38,316 bases of DNA. It comes from Elainella saxicola E1 (GTDB lineage Bacteria; Cyanobacteriota; Cyanobacteriia; Elainellales; Elainellaceae). Position 1 is the stretch's first letter; each line of letters begins with the position of its first letter. The DNA lies in contig LUGL01000091.1 of the NCBI GenBank assembly GCA_002796835.1, positions 1-38,316 of the forward strand. Direction: 5' to 3'. Of this stretch, positions 15,163 to 24,242 are shown piece by piece. A program made the translations under genes and the position numbers. The notes beneath the pieces were generated by a model. The model saw only the letters and a list, made by a program, of their open reading frames with translations, ran no database searches and had not been told where the DNA came from.

Positions 15163-16266
15163 ATGAACGTAATGGCACCCGCAAAAATTCTGATTACTGA
15201 AGACGAAGTCCTGATTGCTCGGGAAATTGAAATCACGCTGCAAGAGCTGGGCTATGTGGTTGTCGGCATTGCGTCGGATGGTCAGTCGGCTCTCGCTAAA
15301 GTGGCGGAAACTCAGCCGGATCTGGTGCTGATGGACATTGTGATTTCAGGTGAGGCCGATGGAATTGAAACAGCCGATCGAATTCGCGATCGCTTTCGCA
15401 TTCCCATTATTTTTTTGACGGCCTATGCTGATTCAGACACGCTGCAACGGGCTAAAGTGACCGCACCATTCGGCTATGTGCTTAAACCCTTTCAGCCACA
15501 AGAATTGAATATTGCGATTCAAATTGCCCTCGTTCGGCACCGGGCTGAACAGTTTCGTTTAGAGTCTTTGCGAAAGGAAATCAGCACCTTACTGCCCCAT
15601 GAAATTAATACTCCCCTGCACAGCATTCTAGGCTTCACAGATGTCTTATTGAACCACTATGATTCGATGTCGAGAGTTGAGGCATTGGAAACGTTGCAAT
15701 GTATCCGTTCTTCGGCAACTCAATTAGAGCGGCTGTGTCAGAATTTTCTGCTTCATGCCAAGCTGAATTTGCTAGCGAATAATCCGGCTTATGTCGAGCG
15801 GCTGCTGCAGGCAGAAACATGGGCAACCCAGGAGCTTATTCAAACCTGTTCTGAGCGAACCGCCAAATTATGTGGTCGTATTGCTGATCTGCGGTCTGAT
15901 TTGCAGGATCGAGCAGTGCAAATGGAGTCCATCTATTTTGAGAAGATAGTGATCGAACTGCTAGAAAATGCCTTTAAATTTTCTGAACCGCGAACAGTCG
16001 TCTGGGTCAGGAGCTACATCAAACAGCAAAAATTTCACTTATCCGTTGCCGATCGAGGTCGGGGTATGACTCCAGAACAAATTAACCGGATTGGAGCCTA
16101 CACCCAGTTTACGAGAGATACTTTTGTACAGTCAGGTCTTGGATTAGGATTGGCACTCGTGCAGCAATTAGTGACACTCCATCAAGGCAATATCACGATC
16201 GCTAGTGCGATCGACGATGGAACAACCGTCACGATTCAACTGCCAATGCCTGCTACCGATCTTTAA
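15163..16266 (+). CDS. Receiver-histidine kinase hybrid
   Basis: A 367-residue protein with an N-terminal receiver domain followed by a kinase core. In the receiver, D13-D15 region ITEDE, phospho-acceptor D58 in LVLMDIVISGEADG, T86 in FLTAYAD and K108 in VLKPF are intact. The kinase begins with H146 in TLLPHEINTPLHSILGF, a HisKA dimerisation helix pair. The ATPase shows IELLENAFKFS (N box), DRGRGM (G1) and SGLGLGLALV (G2). The receiver could be phosphorylated by the preceding multi-PAS kinase and gate its own kinase. ATG at 15163 is two bases after that gene; an in-frame ATG at 15172 is also possible. Confidence 0.9.
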   Translation: MNVMAPAKILITEDEVLIAREIEITLQELGYVVVGIASDGQSALAKVAETQPDLVLMDIVISGEADGIETADRIRDRFRIPIIFLTAYADSDTLQRAKVTAPFGYVLKPFQPQELNIAIQIALVRHRAEQFRLESLRKEISTLLPHEINTPLHSILGFTDVLLNHYDSMSRVEALETLQCIRSSATQLERLCQNFLLHAKLNLLANNPAYVERLLQAETWATQELIQTCSERTAKLCGRIADLRSDLQDRAVQMESIYFEKIVIELLENAFKFSEPRTVVWVRSYIKQQKFHLSVADRGRGMTPEQINRIGAYTQFTRDTFVQSGLGLGLALVQQLVTLHQGNITIASAIDDGTTVTIQLPMPATDL

Positions 16267-16311
16267 GCCTGCTTAAAGCCTGTTGTGTGTACTTAGCCTC
16301 AGGTTGGTCCT

Positions 16312-17517
16312 TTATTCTGGCAATTTATACTGGTCAACAATCCGCTTCGCAAAATCCGGCACATGGGCTGCCAGTTTTTCTGGATGATGGCGCTTCACGT
16401 ACAAATAATTGCGGGTGAAATGAGAATCGATCGAAAACCGAGCGTACTCCAGTCCTTTGGGACCAATTTTTTCGATCACGACACCCATTAGCTTCGCAGC
16501 CCACATCGGCAGGGTCACCCCTTTGTCATAGGCTGGAATGCTTTGCTGTACTGCGTTTTTACGATCGCCCTGCGACATCACAGGCTGGGTTTCAATCTGA
16601 TCCATCACCAGATCCAGCATTTCTTGGCCGCGATCGTTTCGTACCACAATCCACTGCCAGCCAAACGGTGCTCCCATGTAACCCACGACGAGATCGGCCA
16701 GCGAGTTGACATAGTCAAAGCAACTCATGCAAGAAGGGGCAAACACATCTTTGAGCTGATTCGTCTTCAAGCCAAAAAACGGCACGGTTTCGGTGGAGCC
16801 ATCTTCATGCTTGAAGTGCACCCGAAAGTCCTGCATGAACTCATAGTAGACAACCGTATCGGGCGATCGGCTGGTGGTGTCTAAAAACTTCTGCAATCCG
16901 GCCCGCGTCACATTATCCACGCAGGGTGTGCCCAACACGTACAGCTTCTCCAGGCCCAACTGCTTTTCGACCGCTCGCAAAGCCTGAATCTGGCAACCCA
17001 CGCCAATTACCAACAATCGCTTCAGACCAGACTGCTCAATTTGTTCAAGGACTGACAGATTAGGCGACAGTGTTGGCTTGTTCACACGAGCCGCCAAGAT
17101 TTCTTCTGGGGTACGGGCAATCACCGGCATCGGCTGAAACCGATCTTCCGCTGTATTCTGCACACAAACCACGCCCTCGACCCAGCCGCGATTTAGCATT
17201 TCGATCGCCAACGAGCTGACAATCCCGGTCCACTGTGCTCCTTCGATCGGCTGGATTTTGCGAGCTGCCATCATCTGTTGATTGACGCCAAAATACCAGT
17301 CGTCGGGATGATCGAGATTGCGGCTGCGGCCATGCGTCTGTTCTTCCAGTTCTGGAATTTGCTGATTCAGAAAGGCGCAGGCTTCTTTGACGTAATGGAT
17401 GTAATAGGTGTCGCACAAGCCGCACTCGCTGCACAGTTCCTTGGCTGGACGCTGGCTGCCCGGTTTGAGTGCTTTTGCTTTCTTATGCTGGTTTGAGTCG
17501 GGAGTAATTGCAGTCAT
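16312..17517 (-). CDS. bciB: Ferredoxin-dependent 8-vinyl reductase (BciB / Slr1923 type)
   Basis: A 401-residue iron-sulfur flavoprotein of the F420 hydrogenase beta-subunit family. It matches the cyanobacterial 3,8-divinyl (proto)chlorophyllide 8-vinyl reductase (Slr1923), which makes monovinyl chlorophyll with reduced ferredoxin. Cysteines for two [4Fe-4S] clusters are visible in ELCSECGLCDTYY, VGCQIQAL, GTPCVDN and APSCMSCFDY. The FAD-binding region follows as VNSLADLVVGYMGAPFGWQW. The C-terminus, MGVVIEKIGPKGLEYARFSI, is typical. It stands alone between convergent and co-oriented neighbours. Plant 7-hydroxymethyl chlorophyll a reductase is a relative, but in a cyanobacterium the vinyl reductase role is far more likely. 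Confidence 0.9.
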   Translation of the reverse strand: MTAITPDSNQHKKAKALKPGSQRPAKELCSECGLCDTYYIHYVKEACAFLNQQIPELEEQTHGRSRNLDHPDDWYFGVNQQMMAARKIQPIEGAQWTGIVSSLAIEMLNRGWVEGVVCVQNTAEDRFQPMPVIARTPEEILAARVNKPTLSPNLSVLEQIEQSGLKRLLVIGVGCQIQALRAVEKQLGLEKLYVLGTPCVDNVTRAGLQKFLDTTSRSPDTVVYYEFMQDFRVHFKHEDGSTETVPFFGLKTNQLKDVFAPSCMSCFDYVNSLADLVVGYMGAPFGWQWIVVRNDRGQEMLDLVMDQIETQPVMSQGDRKNAVQQSIPAYDKGVTLPMWAAKLMGVVIEKIGPKGLEYARFSIDSHFTRNYLYVKRHHPEKLAAHVPDFAKRIVDQYKLPE

Positions 17518-17620
17518 TGCAAATCATCTATGAAACGAGAGAAATCCAAGGCTCTCTCCTGATCACAATACCGTAGAGCATGACCAGAAGGATAATTAGG
17601 GCAACGAAATTGATCGGGAT

Positions 17621-18256
17621 TCAGCTCGCTGGCTCTAATTCCACCGATCGATTGTTATACAGGCTCATCGCTTTTGGGATTCCCTGCTTCAGGCTAAGTT
17701 CAACCGCATCCACCACGAGCTGCAAAACTTCTTTCATGGCCTGAGCTTCAGCCCCAGAAAAGCGGCCCAGCACATGGGACACTACTTCACCATCGCTGCT
17801 CTTTTGCTTGGGACTGCCAATGCCAATCCGCAGACGCGGAAAATTCTGGCTGTTGAGATGGGCGATCGTCGATTTCATGCCATTATGACCACCCGCTGAC
17901 CCAGACTGCCGCAGTCGTAATTTACCGATCGGCAAATCCATATCGTCGTAGATCACCAAAACGGCTTCTGGCGGCAATTTGTACCAATCGGTGACAGCCC
18001 GAATCGACTGACCCGACAGATTCATATAAGTCGTGGGTTTGAGTAACCGAATTCTTTGGCCCTTCACCCCAATGCCCTCGCCAAAAATGCCTTGAAACTT
18101 GCGATTTTCAGATAGGGGAATTTGCCAGGTGCGAGCCAGGGTGTCGATCGCCTCAAACCCAATATTGTGGCGCGTCTGATCATATTTCGTGCCGGGATTG
18201 CCTAAACCGACAATCAGTTGAGGCATGATCAACGTTTCAGAAGATGGTTCTGCCAT
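17621..18256 (-). CDS. pth: Peptidyl-tRNA hydrolase
   Basis: A 211-residue enzyme that recycles peptidyl-tRNA released from stalled ribosomes. Family motifs are LIVGLGNPGTKYDQTRHNIG (Asn of GLGNPG and catalytic His of TRHNIG), RLLKPTTYMNLSG, YDDMDLPIGKLRLR and SAGGHNGMKS. The length is usual for cyanobacteria. ATG at 18256 gives MAEPSSETLI before the conserved MPQLIVG; the second ATG at 18226 starts exactly at the conserved core and is an alternative, and neither has a strong ribosome-binding site. It lies 91 bp downstream of tatA on the same strand. Confidence 0.95.
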   Translation of the reverse strand: MAEPSSETLIMPQLIVGLGNPGTKYDQTRHNIGFEAIDTLARTWQIPLSENRKFQGIFGEGIGVKGQRIRLLKPTTYMNLSGQSIRAVTDWYKLPPEAVLVIYDDMDLPIGKLRLRQSGSAGGHNGMKSTIAHLNSQNFPRLRIGIGSPKQKSSDGEVVSHVLGRFSGAEAQAMKEVLQLVVDAVELSLKQGIPKAMSLYNNRSVELEPAS

Positions 18257-18347
18257 AGAAGTGCAGCAAAATAGAGCAAACCAGTGGAGTCAACCCACGA
18301 AGCAGACAAGGGAAGCGATCGAGCAGACAAGCAAAAATAGCTGGGGA

Positions 18348-18665
18348 CTAGCTGGCCTTCTCTTCAACGACTTCTGCATTCACAATTCCGTCGTCTGTGG
18401 CAGAGGCCGTTTCAGCTGAATTCGCAGACAATGCTTTGGGTTCAGGCGTTTCCAGCTTGGCCTTCATTGGTTCATTTACAACCTGTTCCAGGCGCTCAGC
18501 CTCCTTCTTGAACTCACTCTCAAACTCTTTAGAGGCTTCTTGAAATCCCCGAATCGCTTTGCCCAGGCTACGCCCAATTTCTGGCAGCTTTTTAGGACCA
18601 AAAATTAGCAAGGCGAGCACCATAATCAGTGCCATTTCGGGTAAACCGATCCCAAAAATATTCAT
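18348..18665 (-). CDS. tatA: Twin-arginine translocase subunit TatA/TatE family
   Basis: A 105-residue Tat pore component. One membrane segment (IGLPEMALIMVLALLIFGP) is followed by the conserved FGPKKLPEIGRSLGKAIRGF hinge and amphipathic helix, then a charged coiled segment and an acidic tail. Tat carries folded proteins across thylakoid and plasma membranes. GAGGAGGA sits six bases before the ATG. The gene is separated from psbH upstream by an intrinsic terminator and followed by pth. Confidence 0.95.
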   Translation of the reverse strand: MNIFGIGLPEMALIMVLALLIFGPKKLPEIGRSLGKAIRGFQEASKEFESEFKKEAERLEQVVNEPMKAKLETPEPKALSANSAETASATDDGIVNAEVVEEKAS

Positions 18666-18759
18666 CTCGCGTCCTCCTCAGAACGTTTCATCTGCTCCCT
18701 CTAGTGTAGAAGTTGTTGGCGCTAGGCGGATGCTCTGCCGTTTTGGGCTGCAGAACAGC

Positions 18760-18783
18760 AAAAAGCCCCGGAACAACCAGGGC
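18760..18783 (-). terminator. Intrinsic terminator of psbH
   Basis: On the minus strand the transcript would fold GCCCTGG-TTGTT-CCGGGGC (one G-T pair) followed by TTTTTG. It lies 40 bp beyond the psbH stop and before tatA. Confidence 0.85.
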
Positions 18784-18822
18784 GATTGTAATGAAAGCTT
18801 ACAAAGCTTAGAGAGCCAAAAT

Positions 18823-19026
18823 TTAGCCGCCCAAACTAGTCCAGTCCACATCGACGCCGTTCAGAATCAGCGAAGAGTTGTAGATCTGAAGAATAATTAG
18901 CAAGAAGACGAAGAACAGTCCCATAAAGGTTGCCATGAGGGGCGTTGTACCCCAACCGGGCGCAACCTTACCATATTCTGAGTTCAGGGGTTTAAGGATA
19001 TCTCCCAAGCGAGTCCGCTGTGCCAT
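18823..19026 (-). CDS. psbH: Photosystem II reaction center protein PsbH
   Basis: A 67-residue single-span PSII phosphoprotein-type subunit, which stabilises QA/QB electron transfer and PSII assembly in the thylakoid. The sequence begins [20 protein letters not shown], then [20 protein letters not shown] as the start of the single membrane helix, and ends [13 protein letters not shown]. All are diagnostic. AAGGT lies upstream of the ATG. It is transcribed divergently from psbN with 81 bp between them. Confidence 0.97.
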   Translation of the reverse strand: MAQRTRLGDILKPLNSEYGKVAPGWGTTPLMATFMGLFFVFLLIILQIYNSSLILNGVDVDWTSLGG

Positions 19027-19055
19027 GAGTGACCTTCTATCGTTCTCTAAAGTTT

Positions 19056-19078
19056 TTAATGATCCGTAATATCATTAA
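19056..19078. promoter_or_regulatory. Dyad in the psbH-psbN divergent promoter
   Basis: TTAATGAT-CCGTAAT-ATCATTAA has 8-bp perfect arms in the 81-bp space shared by the psbH and psbN promoters. It lies within the psbH leader/promoter region. It could be an operator acting on both genes or an mRNA 5' hairpin. Confidence 0.4.
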
Positions 19079-19107
19079 GGATAATACTATTTATGTTTCA
19101 TCTGAAC

Positions 19108-19272
19108 ATGGAGCTTGCAACAGTTTTTAGCATTCAAAATCTAGAGCCTGCTACAGCAATGATTTTGGCGATCGGCGTTTTCTTGCTGGCCATTACTGCG
19201 CTCTCGATTTACACTTCCTTCGGGCCACCCGCAAAGGAATTGGACGATCCGTTCGAAGACCACGAAGATTAG
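19108..19272 (+). CDS. psbN: PsbN, with an N-terminal extension
   Basis: A 54-residue protein required for photosystem II assembly, with one membrane helix (residues about 17-38) and the diagnostic C-terminus SFGPPAKELDDPFEDHED. The family is usually about 43 residues and starts MEPAT. Here the matching position reads LEPAT with a CTA codon, so translation must start at the ATG at 19108, which adds MELATVFSIQN. The extension itself echoes the ME-x-ATV start. No other in-frame ATG would keep the full helix. It is divergent from psbH, as usual in cyanobacteria. Confidence 0.93.
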   Translation: MELATVFSIQNLEPATAMILAIGVFLLAITALSIYTSFGPPAKELDDPFEDHED

Positions 19273-19312
19273 TCTTTTGGCTGCTGATTGTGGCAGTAGA
19301 GGATAAAAAGCT

Positions 19313-19345
19313 AAAAGAGGGGCATCATCATGCTCCTCCTTTTTA
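19313..19345. terminator. Bidirectional terminator between psbN and the STAS gene
   Basis: GAGGGGCAT-CATC-ATGCTCCTC (19317-19338) is a nine-pair stem with one G-T pair, followed by CTTTTTA and preceded by TAAAA. It can end psbN transcripts on the plus strand and, being A/T flanked on both sides, the converging STAS transcripts as well. Confidence 0.85.
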
Positions 19346-19446
19346 GTTGCTAAAAGCATTTAACGGATAGAGCTGCGATTTGATCAGTGTCTTTCAACGC
19401 CAGCAGACCAACTGTAAGTAGGGTTTGAAGGGAAGCTTCACTAAAC

Positions 19447-19806
19447 TTAACTCACTAAACCCCGCCGCAAGCCTGCTAATGCATCTTCCTCTGTCTCAAA
19501 AATTTCGAATACCGAATCCATCATGGTGACTTCGAAGACGAGTTTGGCTTCGGGGTGCAGCTTACAAATGCGAAAACTCCCCTTCACCTTGTCGGCATCC
19601 CGCATCCCAGCAACCAACGAAGTGAGGCCAGAACTGTCGATGAAATTGACCTGCCCCAAATTCACGACGATATGAGGACTGACCTTGGAAATGCATTCTT
19701 GCAGCTTCAGACGAAACTGCCAGGCCGTCGTGATATCTAGCCGTCCTGTTGGCGCAAGCACAACAACAGTTCTGCCATCTTGAGTCGTACAGATTGTCTG
19801 CTCCAT
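19447..19806 (-). CDS. STAS domain anti-sigma-factor antagonist
   Basis: A 119-residue single STAS domain protein of the SpoIIAA/RsbV type. It shows PTGRLDITTAWQFR, then VVNLGQVNFIDSSGLTSLV, where S58 of the DSSG motif is the expected phosphorylation site. Partners would be an anti-sigma serine kinase and a phosphatase, which are not in the window. The ATG at 19806 is chosen because GGAAGGA lies before it; a longer frame to 19881 lacks such a site. Cyanobacteria use such proteins in stress and motility control. Confidence 0.88.
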   Translation of the reverse strand: MEQTICTTQDGRTVVVLAPTGRLDITTAWQFRLKLQECISKVSPHIVVNLGQVNFIDSSGLTSLVAGMRDADKVKGSFRICKLHPEAKLVFEVTMMDSVFEIFETEEDALAGLRRGLVS

Positions 19807-20063
19807 TCGATGTCTATCCTTCCTTAGGACATATGAGTATCTTAAGCTAGCCCTAGCTATCTGCAAGACTCTAAGCCCCAAACTTCCGATCGTTGCCGCC
19901 GGGTTAGTGACTCATCGTGAGCACCGCAGAACTTAATGAGCAAGATGGCTGAAGTAATTGCCCAACCCTAAGGTAGCTTCCTCAACCCTCCCTAGGTTGC
20001 CCTAAGCGAGGTCGTTAATCACACCGAACAGAGCTTTTTAATCAATGACCCCATCAATGACCC

Positions 20064-21095
20064 CTAGCCAACTGCGCCACCCAGCCAATCTTGAGGTTTG
20101 AGGAAGATGTCATACAGTTGGGCTTCGCGGGTTCCTGCTTCAGGCTGATAGCTATATTCCCAGCGCACCAAAGGCGGCAGAGACATCAGGATCGATTCAG
20201 TGCGGCCATTGGTTTGCAGCCCAAAAATTGTGCCCCGGTCATAGACCAAATTGAATTCCACATAGCGGCCCCGACGATAGAGCTGGAAGTCACGCTCCCG
20301 ATCGCCCCATTCGGTATTCTGGCGACGTTCTGCGATCGGCACATAGGCAGGTAGGAACGCATTGCCACACTCTTGAATAAAGGCAAAGATCTGTTCCCAA
20401 TTACGGGACTCCACGTTGTTCAAGGCATCGCTATACACTGCTGCCGGACCTTTCGGATCGGGACCGTGATACAGCCTTGGACGACTGTCTTGATAGTCGA
20501 AGAAAATGCCACCCACGCCACGCGTTTCTTGACGATGCTTCAAATAGAAGTATTCATCACACCAGCGCTTAAATGTAGGGTAATACTCGCTGTGGTGCTT
20601 ATCGCAGGCATCCTTCAAGGTTTGATGAAAATGCTTTACATCCTCGATAAACGGATAGTAAGGAGTGAGGTCAATGCCGCCACCAAACCACCAAACTGGG
20701 CCGGCCTCGAAATAGCGATAGTTCAGGTGGACTGTTGGAATATAAGGATTGCGCGGATGCAGCACCATAGAAGTGCCCGTTGCATAGAAGCCATGACCGG
20801 CAGCTTCAGGACGTTGCACCAAAATCGAAGGCGGTAGATCGTTACCCCAAACCTCTGAGAAGTTGACGCCACCTTGCTCAAAAACATTGCCTGCCTTGAT
20901 CACACGAGAACGGCCACCGCCGCCTTCTTCCCGCTGCCAGCTGTCTTCCTGAAATTGACCTTGACCATCGAGCTGCTCTAACCCCTGGCAAATGTTGTCT
21001 TGGAGCTGTTTGAGAAATGTGCTGACCCGCTCGCGTGAGTCAGAAGGTGGCAAGTATTGTGTTGTGGACGTGGGATTTGGAGCAGTGTTCACCAT
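20064..21095 (-). CDS. hemF: Oxygen-dependent coproporphyrinogen III oxidase
   Basis: A 343-residue enzyme that oxidatively decarboxylates two propionates of coproporphyrinogen III to give protoporphyrinogen IX, on the shared haem-chlorophyll path. Diagnostic motifs are [57 protein letters not shown] and [20 protein letters not shown] with [16 protein letters not shown]. The length is full. It is divergent from the Nudix gene, and no strong ribosome-binding site precedes the ATG. Confidence 0.97.
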   Translation of the reverse strand: MVNTAPNPTSTTQYLPPSDSRERVSTFLKQLQDNICQGLEQLDGQGQFQEDSWQREEGGGGRSRVIKAGNVFEQGGVNFSEVWGNDLPPSILVQRPEAAGHGFYATGTSMVLHPRNPYIPTVHLNYRYFEAGPVWWFGGGIDLTPYYPFIEDVKHFHQTLKDACDKHHSEYYPTFKRWCDEYFYLKHRQETRGVGGIFFDYQDSRPRLYHGPDPKGPAAVYSDALNNVESRNWEQIFAFIQECGNAFLPAYVPIAERRQNTEWGDRERDFQLYRRGRYVEFNLVYDRGTIFGLQTNGRTESILMSLPPLVRWEYSYQPEAGTREAQLYDIFLKPQDWLGGAVG

Positions 21096-21262
21096 AATCG
21101 TGGCTTGTTGAGCGAAGATCTGAACAAATTTAAACGAAGCGGTTGATTAAACGAGAGAGTCTAGAAACCGAGCTTTGTCGATCGATCGGACTCATCTCGC
21201 CCTCTAGCCTATACCGAATTGGGATCCGACCAAACTCATTTGTTAACCGAACGTAACGTTTG

Positions 21263-21739
21263 ATGATTTCAAAAGTAACTGCCTACATAATCCGTAAACG
21301 CAGCATTCAATCAGCCAATGCCGCAACTCATGAGCTATTGGTCTTCGCCCATCAAGGTCAGCCTGACGTGCCAATTCAGGTTCCTGGTGGAACGATCGAT
21401 CCAGGAGAAACCCCAGAAGATGCCCTGTTTCGAGAAATTTGGGAAGAATCTGGGCTCACAGATATCCAATTACGCCGCAAGTTAGGGGTACAAGATCTCG
21501 TCCTCAAAGGCAAAACCAGGCAGCAGCATTATTTCTTGCTAGAGGCGACAGATCCTCTAGCCGATCGCTGGAACCATCATGTCCAAGGTACTGGATTAGA
21601 TGCTGGACTGGTTTTCTCCTACTTCTGGCTGACGATCGAGCAGGGATTTGACATTTACTTCGGTCAGACTGCTTTTTTGAATGCAATTCATGTACCAGAA
21701 TTATTTTCACCTTCTAGTTCGTCTGAAGGGAGCATTTGA
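21263..21739 (+). CDS. Nudix hydrolase
   Basis: A 158-residue Nudix protein. The Nudix box G-x5-E-x7-R-E-U-x-E-E-x-G-U is complete in GTIDPGETPEDALFREIWEE followed by SGL. Such enzymes cleave nucleoside diphosphates linked to another group. The specificity cannot be read here. ATG at 21263 is preferred to a TTG three bases earlier. The stop is one base before the next gene, so the pair is an operon. Confidence 0.88.
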   Translation: MISKVTAYIIRKRSIQSANAATHELLVFAHQGQPDVPIQVPGGTIDPGETPEDALFREIWEESGLTDIQLRRKLGVQDLVLKGKTRQQHYFLLEATDPLADRWNHHVQGTGLDAGLVFSYFWLTIEQGFDIYFGQTAFLNAIHVPELFSPSSSSEGSI

Positions 21740-21740
21740 G

Positions 21741-22526
21741 ATGGATCCCTGGGCCCTTTATCCGCCTCGATCGCCCGAAATTCCTGTAGTTGCCAATTTG
21801 CCTCATAGTGGTCAGGCGTTGCCGCCCGAGATGATAGAGCAGGCCCATCCAGAATTTTTGCAGGCGTTGCCCAATACCGATTGGCATCTCGATCAGCTTT
21901 ATCGATCGCTGCCTGATTTGGGAATCACAATGCTGCAAGCCAACTACAGCAGGTATTGTGTTGATTTAAACCGATCGCTCCAACCTCCTTATTTTGGCAA
22001 CTTTTGGCGATCGGTGATTGCTAAGGAAACGGCATTGGGCCAGCCCATTTATCGTGTGTTGCCAACAGAAGCAGCGATTCAAGCCCGAATTGAACAGTTC
22101 TACAAGCCGTATCATGAACAGTTGGCAGCCTTGCTGCAGGCTAAAATCGACCAATTTGGCAAGGTTTATCTGTTTGATTTACATAGTTTTTTGGGGTTAA
22201 TTGACGATCCGATCTGTCTGGGCAATGCCGATGGCAAGACCTGTTCAGACTTGTTGATGTCGCTGGTCGAACATCGTTTTGCAGAGCAGGGTTATTCAGT
22301 CGTCAAAAACAAAGTTTTCACAGGCGGCTACATTACGCGCCACTATGGTCAACTGCCCCAGGTCGAAGCCTTACAGATCGAACTACGTTACACGGTCTAC
22401 CTCGATGCCGATCAGCTAGAACAACCTCATCCACCCAATTGGCAAACTTCAGGGTTTGCAGCAGCCCAGCAGAAGATTAGCAATGCTTTTGGGGCGATCG
22501 TCCAAGATCTCCAATTTCATGGGTAG
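21741..22526 (+). CDS. N-formylglutamate amidohydrolase family protein
   Basis: A 261-residue protein of the N-formylglutamate amidohydrolase (HutG-like) family. Zinc and substrate residues are visible in ANLPHSGQALP, NTDWHLDQLY, NYSRYCVDLNR, VYLFDLHSFLG and TGGYITRHYG. The reaction would release formate from an N-formyl amino acid. Histidine degradation genes are absent nearby, so the physiological substrate is open. The ATG at 21741 has GAAGGGAG at the right distance. A longer frame from 21681 would overlap the Nudix gene and is rejected. Confidence 0.82.
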   Translation: MDPWALYPPRSPEIPVVANLPHSGQALPPEMIEQAHPEFLQALPNTDWHLDQLYRSLPDLGITMLQANYSRYCVDLNRSLQPPYFGNFWRSVIAKETALGQPIYRVLPTEAAIQARIEQFYKPYHEQLAALLQAKIDQFGKVYLFDLHSFLGLIDDPICLGNADGKTCSDLLMSLVEHRFAEQGYSVVKNKVFTGGYITRHYGQLPQVEALQIELRYTVYLDADQLEQPHPPNWQTSGFAAAQQKISNAFGAIVQDLQFHG

Positions 22527-22604
22527 GCCATTGAAGCAGGAAGAAAGTGCCGCCATCAGCGATAATTGGCGGAGCAGCAATTGAGACAGGTTGAGAAGCA
22601 ACGT

Positions 22605-24233
22605 ATGGTTAGGGATTTATTTGCCCGTGAAGCACTTGCCCAAATTCCTAAAATTCTGACGCTTTTGGATCGCAATCCCCACAGTCCAACTTACGGATGC
22701 TTCGATCGCAACTTCTGGCATTACAAAATTATTGATTTTCCTAGCGGCATGTCGCAAGAATTCGTCTTGCCGTTGACATTAGCCTATACCACTGATCTGC
22801 CAGATAATTCCTTTTACGGTCAGTCTGCCATCCAACAATGGGCTGAGGCGGGAATTCGCTATGCGGCTAAAAGTTCCCATCCTGACGGTTCCTGCGATGA
22901 CTATTTTCCATTCGAGCGGGCAGGCGGTGCAGCAGCTTTTTCCTTATTGGCCTGCATTGAAAGCTATACCAGACTGGGACTAAACGACTCAACCCTGCTT
23001 GATTTTTTTGCTAAACGAGCAGATTGGCTCGCGCACCATCAAGAAAGCGGCCAACTCACCAACCACCAAGCTCTGATTGTCTTATGCTTGGAATTATTGT
23101 CTCGCTTGCTGAAGACCGATCGCTGGGATCGAGCGAAGGCGCAACGATTGGAGCAGGTATTTAACTGGCAAAACGAAGAGGGATGGTTTCAGGAATATGA
23201 AGGATGCGATCCGGGATATCACACGCTCACCATTTCTTGTCTTGCCAGACTCCATCAACTCAATGCTGATCCACGCTTGCAGGAATCTTTGATCAAAGCC
23301 GTTGAATTAGCGAGTCATTTCGTGCATCCAGACGGTTCCTTTGGCGGTGAATATACCAGCCGCAACACCTATAACTTTTTCCCTCATGGGTTCGAATTGG
23401 TTGGCAAATGGTTCCCCAGCGCTTTAGCCATCAACGATCGCTTTCTATTAGGGTTAAAGAACGGCAAAGCCCCTTGTTACGCCGATGATCACATTATTGG
23501 CCATCACACCTGGAATTATCTATTAACCTGGGAAGATTTTGTTGAATCTCAGCGACCGACGCTGGCTCCTCGTCCCGATGGCCGCATCTGGTTGAAGCAG
23601 GCTCGTCTGCTGGTCGATCGACGAGATGGCACAGAACTTTATCTGGCCTTAAATAAAGGGGGAGCTTTCAAAGTATTTCAGGGCGATCGGTTGATTGCTT
23701 CCGATACACAGTTCTCATTGCAGGTGAAGCAAGGCAACAAGCTGAAGAATGCGGTAGGACATTTGGTCAGCGATTATACGGTAGAAGTGGGCGAAGATGA
23801 AATTCTGATTCGTGGTCAATTAGGTTGGGCCAAGCAAAAGCAAATGACTCCGTTGAATTTGATGATCCTACGAGTTGTCATGTTGACGATCGGTCGGTTT
23901 TATCCCAACTTGATTCGTAAATTGCTGCAAAAATTGCTGATCGTGGGTAAGAAAGATGCGCCGTTCCAGTTTGCGCGTCGATTATTCTGGCAGGAGGGTT
24001 GCTGGCATGTTAGCGATGAGTTGCGGGCTAGCGATTGGAGTCCTGTTGTCTCTGCAGGGATCGGCGGCGATCAGACTTCAATTTATGTGGTGATGAGCCG
24101 CACCTTTCAAGTTGGACAGTTGCAGGAATGGTTGGATTTAACGCCGCAAGTGCAGCAACTCAAGTCTGGAGAAGCTTTAAAGCTCAATCGATCGCTTAAA
24201 TTGAACCCCAATCTCCCCTTTCGCCGATGGTAG
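22605..24233 (+). CDS. Heparinase II/III-like protein
   Basis: A large protein of 542 residues resembling cyanobacterial heparinase II/III-like, alpha/alpha-toroid proteins. It begins with FAREALAQIPKILTLLDRNP and then SPTYGCFDRNFWHYKIIDFP, SGMSQEFVLPLTLAY and later HPDGSFGGEYTSRNTYNFFP and DDHIIGHHTWNY. The second half is beta-rich, as in polysaccharide lyases. Relatives usually sit with exopolysaccharide genes, but none is close here. The start is uncertain: ATG at 22605, or TTG at 22581/22566 further upstream. Confidence 0.7.
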   Translation: MVRDLFAREALAQIPKILTLLDRNPHSPTYGCFDRNFWHYKIIDFPSGMSQEFVLPLTLAYTTDLPDNSFYGQSAIQQWAEAGIRYAAKSSHPDGSCDDYFPFERAGGAAAFSLLACIESYTRLGLNDSTLLDFFAKRADWLAHHQESGQLTNHQALIVLCLELLSRLLKTDRWDRAKAQRLEQVFNWQNEEGWFQEYEGCDPGYHTLTISCLARLHQLNADPRLQESLIKAVELASHFVHPDGSFGGEYTSRNTYNFFPHGFELVGKWFPSALAINDRFLLGLKNGKAPCYADDHIIGHHTWNYLLTWEDFVESQRPTLAPRPDGRIWLKQARLLVDRRDGTELYLALNKGGAFKVFQGDRLIASDTQFSLQVKQGNKLKNAVGHLVSDYTVEVGEDEILIRGQLGWAKQKQMTPLNLMILRVVMLTIGRFYPNLIRKLLQKLLIVGKKDAPFQFARRLFWQEGCWHVSDELRASDWSPVVSAGIGGDQTSIYVVMSRTFQVGQLQEWLDLTPQVQQLKSGEALKLNRSLKLNPNLPFRRW

Positions 24234-24242
24234 TGGCTTGCC

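Noticed and set aside
20373-20837. Plus-strand open frame of 154 codons
   Set aside because: It lies wholly antisense inside hemF, whose motifs are intact; no ribosome-binding site or domain is seen.
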